From Chelatococcus sambhunathii (GTDB lineage Bacteria; Pseudomonadota; Alphaproteobacteria; Rhizobiales; Beijerinckiaceae): 64,000 nt of DNA. The stretch spans positions 366,990 to 430,989 of the forward strand of contig NZ_LIOL01000002.1 of the NCBI RefSeq assembly GCF_001418005.1. The letters run 5' to 3'. The translations under genes and the position numbers were made by a program. The notes beneath the pieces were generated by a model that saw only the letters and a program-made list of their open reading frames with translations, searched no databases and was not told where the DNA came from. This document shows, piece after piece, positions 57,918 to 64,000 of the stretch (within the stretch, counting starts at the first letter, position 1; each line of letters opens with the position of its first letter).

Positions 57918-60193
57918 CCGTCCTGCCCCGTATGCAATGCCGCGGCTCTCGCGCGCCCGCCCTCATCGGGCGAATCTTCGGCCGCGTCGGTCATGGGAAA
58001 CCACAGCCTGACACGGGCGCCCGAGCGCCCGCGCTCGTCCGGCGGCGCATCGATGAGCTCGATGCCGCCGCCGTGGTCTTCGAGAATCTTGCCGACGATG
58101 GCGAGGCCGAGACCCGTGCCCCCCTCTCGCGTCGTCATGTAGGGTTCCAGCAGCCGCTGGCGCCCTTCGCGCGGGAAGCCCTTGCCATTGTCGGCGATGT
58201 CGATGACGACGCGCCCGCCGTCCTCGCGCGTGACGGCGACAGCAATGCGGCCGGGCCCGCGCTCCTCCTCCGGCACGGCGAGGACCGCCTCGGTGGCGTT
58301 CTTGACAATGTTCGTCACCGCCTGGGAGATCAGGCGCCGGTCGAAGCGCGCGGCGATGGAATCGGGCTCGTAGCGCTCTTCGAAGGTGATTTCGGGATTG
58401 CCGACGCGCATCAGGAAAATGACCTGCCGCACTGTCTCGACCACGTCGTCGTGGGCGAGCGAAGGTTTGGGCATGCGCGCGAAGGACGAGAACTCGTCGA
58501 CCATGCGCTTGATATCGTCCACCTGGCGCACGATGGTCGCGACGCACTGGTCGAAGACCTCCCGATCGGCAACGATGACCTTGCCGTACTTGCGCCGGAT
58601 GCGCTCAGCCGAGAGCTGGATCGGTGTCAGCGGGTTCTTGATCTCATGCGCGATACGCCGCGCCACATCGGCCCAGGCCGAGGTGCGCTGGGCAGTAACG
58701 AGATCGGTGATGTCGTCGAGGGTGACGACGAAACCCTTGTCTTGGCCAACAGCCTGCTCGCTGGTGACGCGCACCGTGAGCATGCGGTCGCGCCCGTCGC
58801 GGTTGATGGAAATCTGCCCCTGCACGAACTGCCGGTGCCGACTTGTGAGAGCCTCCTCCACGAGTTCTGCGAGCTCTGGCACCGCCTCGGCCACGGGACG
58901 GCCGACGAGGCGCGACGCTGGCTGGCGCAACAACTGTTCGGTCGAGGGGTTGACGATCGTGATGCGGCCGTGCGCATCCGTGCCCACCACGCCGGCGGAG
59001 ACGCCGGCGAGCACCGCCTCGGTGAAGCGCCGGCGCTTGTCGAGCACGTCACTCGCCTCCGTGAGGCTGTCGTGCTGCTGGCGCAGCTCGCTCGTCATCT
59101 TGTTGAAGGTCGCACCGAGATGGGCAAGATCACCCTCAGCGCGGCGGATCGGCACCTGGACGTAGAAATTGCCGGTCGCCACTTGGTCCGTGGCGTGGAT
59201 GAGGCGGCGGATCGGTGCGACGAGGCGGTTGGCGAAACTGAGGCCGAGCCATACCGCCGACAGGAGGACGATGAGCGCGACGAGCGCGAACATCGAGGCG
59301 AAGGCGATCTGGATCCCGGCCTTCTTCGCTTCGAGCGCCTGGTAATAGGCGACGCCCGCCTCGGCCTCGCCCGGGAAGGAGACGGCGCGCGGATCGACGG
59401 CCCGCGCCACGAACAGCACCGCATCGCCATAGGAGGGAAGCTTGATGACGGCGCGGAAGATGTTGCTGTTGCTCGTGATGAGGCAGTCGGCGTCGGTCGG
59501 GCTTGCCCCCGCCAGAACCTCCTTGTCCGGCAGGGTGAGGCCCTCGAGCTGTTTGGCTTCGATGCGCTCCATGACCTCGCCGTCCTGTTGGATGAGCATG
59601 GCCACGGGAAAGCCGAGATAGAGCGCCCGGGAGGTCATGAAATCCCGGTAGAGCCGCCGGTCGACGTCGAACATCGGCTTGGCGCGATTGAGGTCGTCGG
59701 CCATCAGGTAGGTCTCGCGCACCAGCGAGCGGCACTGGCTGTCGCGGTAGGCCTTGGCGATGTCCAGCGTGTTGGTCATCAGCGCCTTGAGCGAACCGGT
59801 GAACCAGGGGTCAAGCCCCCGCTCCAGCGTCACCGTGGCGACGATGGCAACGAGCACGGCCGGGAAGGCCGCGACGAGGCTGAACAGCGAGACGATGCGC
59901 ACGTGCAGCCCCGCCGCGGCGGCGCCCCGGCGCCGTGCGCGAAACAGGCTCCACGTGTCCCACAGGACGATCGCGACAAGCGCGATGACGAGCACGACAT
60001 TGATGAACAGCGCCCAGACGACGACCTCGTGCGTCGGCAGGATGGGCGTGAGGCCAGCGAGCACGAGAAAGGTGATGAGCGCGCTCGCCAGCGCCGTGAC
60101 CACGGCAATGGTGCCGACCAGCCCGGAGACGCGCGCCGAGCCCTTTTCGTCGCGCACCGTGCTGCGGGTGCCCTGGTTCGATGTTGACGTCAC
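57914..60193 (-). CDS. ntrY: Sensor histidine kinase NtrY
   Basis: A 759-residue membrane kinase. Membrane segments at about 25-47, 59-80, 98-120 and 300-322 border a periplasmic domain; HAMP (about 323-377), PAS (about 395-500), HisKA with [24 protein letters not shown] and an ATPase domain (NIVKNATEAV, DNGKGFP, GGTGLGLAIV). GTG 60193 is the start and has only a weak ribosome binding site. It overlaps ntrX by 4 bases. Between ntrC and ntrY lies an inverted repeat (60258-60272). Confidence 0.95.
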   Translation of the reverse strand: MTSTSNQGTRSTVRDEKGSARVSGLVGTIAVVTALASALITFLVLAGLTPILPTHEVVVWALFINVVLVIALVAIVLWDTWSLFRARRRGAAAAGLHVRIVSLFSLVAAFPAVLVAIVATVTLERGLDPWFTGSLKALMTNTLDIAKAYRDSQCRSLVRETYLMADDLNRAKPMFDVDRRLYRDFMTSRALYLGFPVAMLIQQDGEVMERIEAKQLEGLTLPDKEVLAGASPTDADCLITSNSNIFRAVIKLPSYGDAVLFVARAVDPRAVSFPGEAEAGVAYYQALEAKKAGIQIAFASMFALVALIVLLSAVWLGLSFANRLVAPIRRLIHATDQVATGNFYVQVPIRRAEGDLAHLGATFNKMTSELRQQHDSLTEASDVLDKRRRFTEAVLAGVSAGVVGTDAHGRITIVNPSTEQLLRQPASRLVGRPVAEAVPELAELVEEALTSRHRQFVQGQISINRDGRDRMLTVRVTSEQAVGQDKGFVVTLDDITDLVTAQRTSAWADVARRIAHEIKNPLTPIQLSAERIRRKYGKVIVADREVFDQCVATIVRQVDDIKRMVDEFSSFARMPKPSLAHDDVVETVRQVIFLMRVGNPEITFEERYEPDSIAARFDRRLISQAVTNIVKNATEAVLAVPEEERGPGRIAVAVTREDGGRVVIDIADNGKGFPREGRQRLLEPYMTTREGGTGLGLAIVGKILEDHGGGIELIDAPPDERGRSGARVRLWFPMTDAAEDSPDEGGRARAAALHTGQDG

Positions 60194-60257
60194 GAGGCCT
60201 CGAATCTTCGAGCCGAACGGCTCAGTCAGCGACTCGACTGCCCTTGTGATGCATCAA

Positions 60258-60272
60258 GACAACAGTGTTGTC
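60258..60272. promoter_or_regulatory. Inverted repeat in the ntrC-ntrY gap
   Basis: Perfect GACAACA-G-TGTTGTC (7-1-7). On the - strand it overlaps TTGACA (60274-60269), a consensus -35, with a poor -10 (CATCAC) 17 bases on, 53 bases before the ntrY start. A regulator binding here would block or position polymerase for ntrYX. Confidence 0.5.
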
Positions 60273-60298
60273 AAAATATGACAGAGCGCAGGGAATGC

Positions 60299-61744
<1,446 letters not shown>

Positions 61745-61756
61745 CTCGTTATCCCA

Positions 61757-62908
61757 TCATGTCCTTGTTGCCCGCCCGTCATGGGCGAGAAGCATCGGCA
61801 TCAGCAGGCGGAAGGTCGTACGCCGCGGGGCGGACTCGCACTCGACGATGCCGCCGTGATCGCCGATGACCTTGGCAACCAAAGCAAGACCGAGGCCAGT
61901 TCCCTGGGCCTTGGTGGTCACGAAGGGATCGAACAAGTTCGGCAGGAGGTCCTGCGGCACGCCCGGACCGTTATCCCGCACGCGGATCTCGAGCGGCAGG
62001 CTGAGCCGCTCTTCCGAGCCACGGATCTGCATGCGCACACCCGGGCGGAAGGCAGTGGCCAGCGTGATCTCGCCGTCGACTGCGTCCGGCCCGATTGCCT
62101 CGGCCGCGTTCTTCACGAGGTTGAGCAACACCTGGATGAGCTGGTCGCGATTGCCGTAGAGCGGTGGCAGCGACGGGTCGTATTCCTCGACGAAGCGGAT
62201 ATGGCGCGCGAAGCCCGAGACCGCCAGCCGCTTCACGTGGTCGAGCACGTCGTGGATGTTGACGGGGCCACGCTCTATCGGCCGCTCCTCGCCGAAGACC
62301 TCCATGCGCTCGACGAGCTTCACGATGCGGTCGCTCTCGTCACAGATGAGGCGCGTGAGCAGGCGGTCATTCTCGTTGGCCGTCGCTTCGAGCAGCTGTG
62401 CCGCGCCGCGGATGCCGGAGAGCGGGTTCTTGATCTCGTGCGCCAGCATGGAGCCGAGCGCGGTGATGGACCGGGCCGCGCCGCGATGGGTCAGCTGCCT
62501 GTCCATTTTTTCGGCAATTGTCCGTTCTTGCAGCATCAGGACGACGCGGCCACGCGGCTCGGCGAGGGGCGTTGCGAAAACGTCGACGATGCGCGAGCCG
62601 CCGAGACGCGGCGAACCGATGTCGACCCGGTATTCGCTGACGCTGGCCCCGCGCTGGCGCACCTCCTCGACGAGTGCGATGACCGGCGAACCGAACGGCA
62701 GAAGCTCGCTGAGGCGCTGCCGGCGCAGGAGGTTGAGCCCCGTCTCGAAGAAGCTCTCGGCGGCGATGTTGGCCTGGGTGATGAGCCCCTCGGCATCGAC
62801 CGTGATGACGGGAAGCGGCAGGACATTGACGATGGCATCGCCGTCCTGTTCGAAACCTCTGTTCATGAGCGGCAACTCTTCGCTCGCGACGATCTCCTGC
62901 GCGTTCAT
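61757..62908 (-). CDS. ntrB: Nitrogen regulation sensor kinase NtrB
   Basis: A 383-residue cytoplasmic kinase without membrane segments. PAS domain (about 25-135), phospho-His in [21 protein letters not shown], and ATPase domain with [18 protein letters not shown] and GTGLGLALV. It phosphorylates NtrC under control of PII. The start overlaps the dusB stop by 4 bases. Confidence 0.96.
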   Translation of the reverse strand: MNAQEIVASEELPLMNRGFEQDGDAIVNVLPLPVITVDAEGLITQANIAAESFFETGLNLLRRQRLSELLPFGSPVIALVEEVRQRGASVSEYRVDIGSPRLGGSRIVDVFATPLAEPRGRVVLMLQERTIAEKMDRQLTHRGAARSITALGSMLAHEIKNPLSGIRGAAQLLEATANENDRLLTRLICDESDRIVKLVERMEVFGEERPIERGPVNIHDVLDHVKRLAVSGFARHIRFVEEYDPSLPPLYGNRDQLIQVLLNLVKNAAEAIGPDAVDGEITLATAFRPGVRMQIRGSEERLSLPLEIRVRDNGPGVPQDLLPNLFDPFVTTKAQGTGLGLALVAKVIGDHGGIVECESAPRRTTFRLLMPMLLAHDGRATRT

Positions 62909-63909
62909 GCGGCATCCTCGAGCGGCACGTCGGCAAACATGGCGCGCAGCGCCGCGATGACGTGTTGGGGGGTCTCGGAGGTGACGATCCGCGCCCGCTC
63001 GACGCGGGCGAGCTTGCTGCCGAGCGCGATGGCATGTTCGGCATAGGCTGCAAGGTGCTTGCGAGCGTGCCTTAGACCCATCTCGCGGCCGTAGAGTGAA
63101 AGAAGCGTCTCATAATGCTCGATGGCAGCTGCGCCGCGCGTCGCGGCGTCGGGTGCCCCGCCCTGCCGGCCGGCATCCCCGGCGAGATCGCGGGCAATCT
63201 CGCCGACAAGCCAGGGCCGGCCCACGGCGGCGCGGCCGATCATGACCACATCGGCGCCCGACAGCCGCAAGGCCTCGCGGGCGTCTGCCGAGTCAGCGAT
63301 GTCGCCGTTGACGACGAGGGGCAAGGAGGTGGCAGCGCGCACAGCCGCGACCGCCGCCCAGTCGGCGCTGCCCTTGTAGAACTGCTGGCGTGTGCGCCCG
63401 TGTACGGTGACGAGGCGCACGCCGGCCGCTTCGGCGCGGCGGGCGAGCTCCGGCGCATTGCGGCTCGCGTCATCCCAACCGAGCCGCATCTTCAGGGTGA
63501 CCGGCACGCGAACGGCGGCGACGACGGCCTCCACCAGCCGTGTGGCATGGTCGAGATCCCGCATCAGCGCCGAGCCGGCCCAGCCGCCCGTCACCTTCTT
63601 CGCCGGGCAACCCATGTTGATGTCGATGATGTCGGCGCCCGCCTCCGCCGCGACGCGGGCCCCCTCCGCCATCCAGTGCGGATCGCAGCCGGCGACCTGC
63701 ACGACGTGCGGCGAGACGCCCTCGCCTTCCGCCCGCATGCGCGCTTCCTCGTCGCCGCGCGCCAGTTCCTGCGAGGCCACCATCTCGGACACGACGAGGG
63801 AGGCGCCGAAACGGCGCGCCAGCCGGCGCAGTCCGACGTCCGTCACGCCCGACATGGGCGCGAGGAAAGCACGTCCGTCGATTGCGACAGAGCCGATCGC
63901 TAAAGTCAT
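62905..63909 (-). CDS. dusB: tRNA-dihydrouridine synthase DusB
   Basis: A 334-residue FMN-dependent enzyme that reduces uridines in tRNA (also called NifR3 in alphaproteobacteria). TIM barrel start [28 protein letters not shown], catalytic Cys in [25 protein letters not shown] and [13 protein letters not shown] 63909 begins the gene with GGGCAG upstream. First gene of the dusB-ntrBC operon. The window ends 91 bases upstream, where an A/T-containing stretch with GCGCAA repeats probably includes its promoter. Confidence 0.96.
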   Translation of the reverse strand: MTLAIGSVAIDGRAFLAPMSGVTDVGLRRLARRFGASLVVSEMVASQELARGDEEARMRAEGEGVSPHVVQVAGCDPHWMAEGARVAAEAGADIIDINMGCPAKKVTGGWAGSALMRDLDHATRLVEAVVAAVRVPVTLKMRLGWDDASRNAPELARRAEAAGVRLVTVHGRTRQQFYKGSADWAAVAAVRAATSLPLVVNGDIADSADAREALRLSGADVVMIGRAAVGRPWLVGEIARDLAGDAGRQGGAPDAATRGAAAIEHYETLLSLYGREMGLRHARKHLAAYAEHAIALGSKLARVERARIVTSETPQHVIAALRAMFADVPLEDAA

Positions 63910-64000
63910 CTGCCCATTTCTTGATCATACACAGCGTTGCATCAAAATTGCGCAAAATCTTGCGCTGCACAATAGGCTCGTTCGCCGCAGCCCGGTGCAT

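Noticed and set aside
57932-60187. 751-codon + strand open frame opposite ntrY
   Set aside because: Mirror frame of ntrY, His/Arg/Asp-rich and without motifs.

Overview
The window is GC-rich, densely coded alphaproteobacterial DNA, most likely from the Hyphomicrobiales (Rhizobiales). The main evidence is the block dusB-ntrB-ntrC-ntrY-ntrX-hfq-hflX (with mazG facing it), a B12-dependent ribonucleotide reductase with a C-terminal zinc ribbon, a DUF1127 protein and several CUT1 and TTT transporters. Species cannot be fixed from the sequence. No rRNA, tRNA, CRISPR array or intact insertion sequence was recognised.

Layout. 1-1718: 3' part of nrdJ with a terminator. 2081-7065: copper-resistance operon behind a CueR-type operator (CopZ-like chaperone, Cys/His-rich secreted protein, small lipoprotein, TolC-like lipoprotein, Tat-exported multicopper oxidase, cupredoxin, CusF-like protein). 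7441-9581: RTX-repeat protein and a convergent unknown gene. 9733-9948: remnant of a molybdenum hydroxylase. 10291-11828: type III polyketide synthase plus ICMT-like methyltransferase. 11840-13980: OmpR/EnvZ-type two-component system. 14313-21754: cytochrome c, small secreted protein, Ior-type molybdenum hydroxylase, FccAB and SoxXYZA. 21778-24063: PNPOx-like protein, ybaK remnant, and a TetR regulator divergent from an alpha/beta hydrolase. 24085-31373: sugar ABC importer with a TIM-barrel isomerase and two Gfo/Idh/MocA oxidoreductases, behind a LacI-type operator. 31724-40341: mixed genes, including a transglutaminase-like secreted protein, an HD-domain nucleotidase, a cysteine synthase-glutaredoxin fusion, an OsmC protein and a flavoprotein. 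40393-45096: a 1567-residue regulator. 45324-48683: a scarred metal and B12 region (orphan cobalamin riboswitch, Zur-like palindrome, truncated FecCD permease, binding protein, broken DUF190 gene). 48962-53489: opine-type dehydrogenase, Lrp regulator and a TctCBA importer. 53817-63909: core genes mazG, hflX, hfq, ntrX, ntrY, ntrC, ntrB, dusB.

The most unusual part is 14037-21754. A tightly coupled ior-fcc-sox operon has no soxB or soxCD in the window, and its SoxY lacks the canonical GGCGG tail. A 14-nt element is repeated in front of three of its transcription starts. A divergent two-component system at the edge has candidate OmpR-type direct repeats in front of itself and of the operon. Together these suggest a regulated periplasmic system that couples oxidation of an organic or sulfur compound to c-type cytochromes.

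The second unusual item is the regulator at 40393-45096. It joins a SARP-type DNA-binding/BTAD region, a complete alpha/beta hydrolase, a degenerate class III cyclase, an AAA ATPase and a helical-repeat tail. Several gene remnants (XDH C-terminus, YbaK N-terminus, FecCD N-terminal half, DUF190 N-terminus, a riboswitch without a gene) show that the accessory segments have been rearranged. Some of the one-base lesions could instead be sequencing errors.
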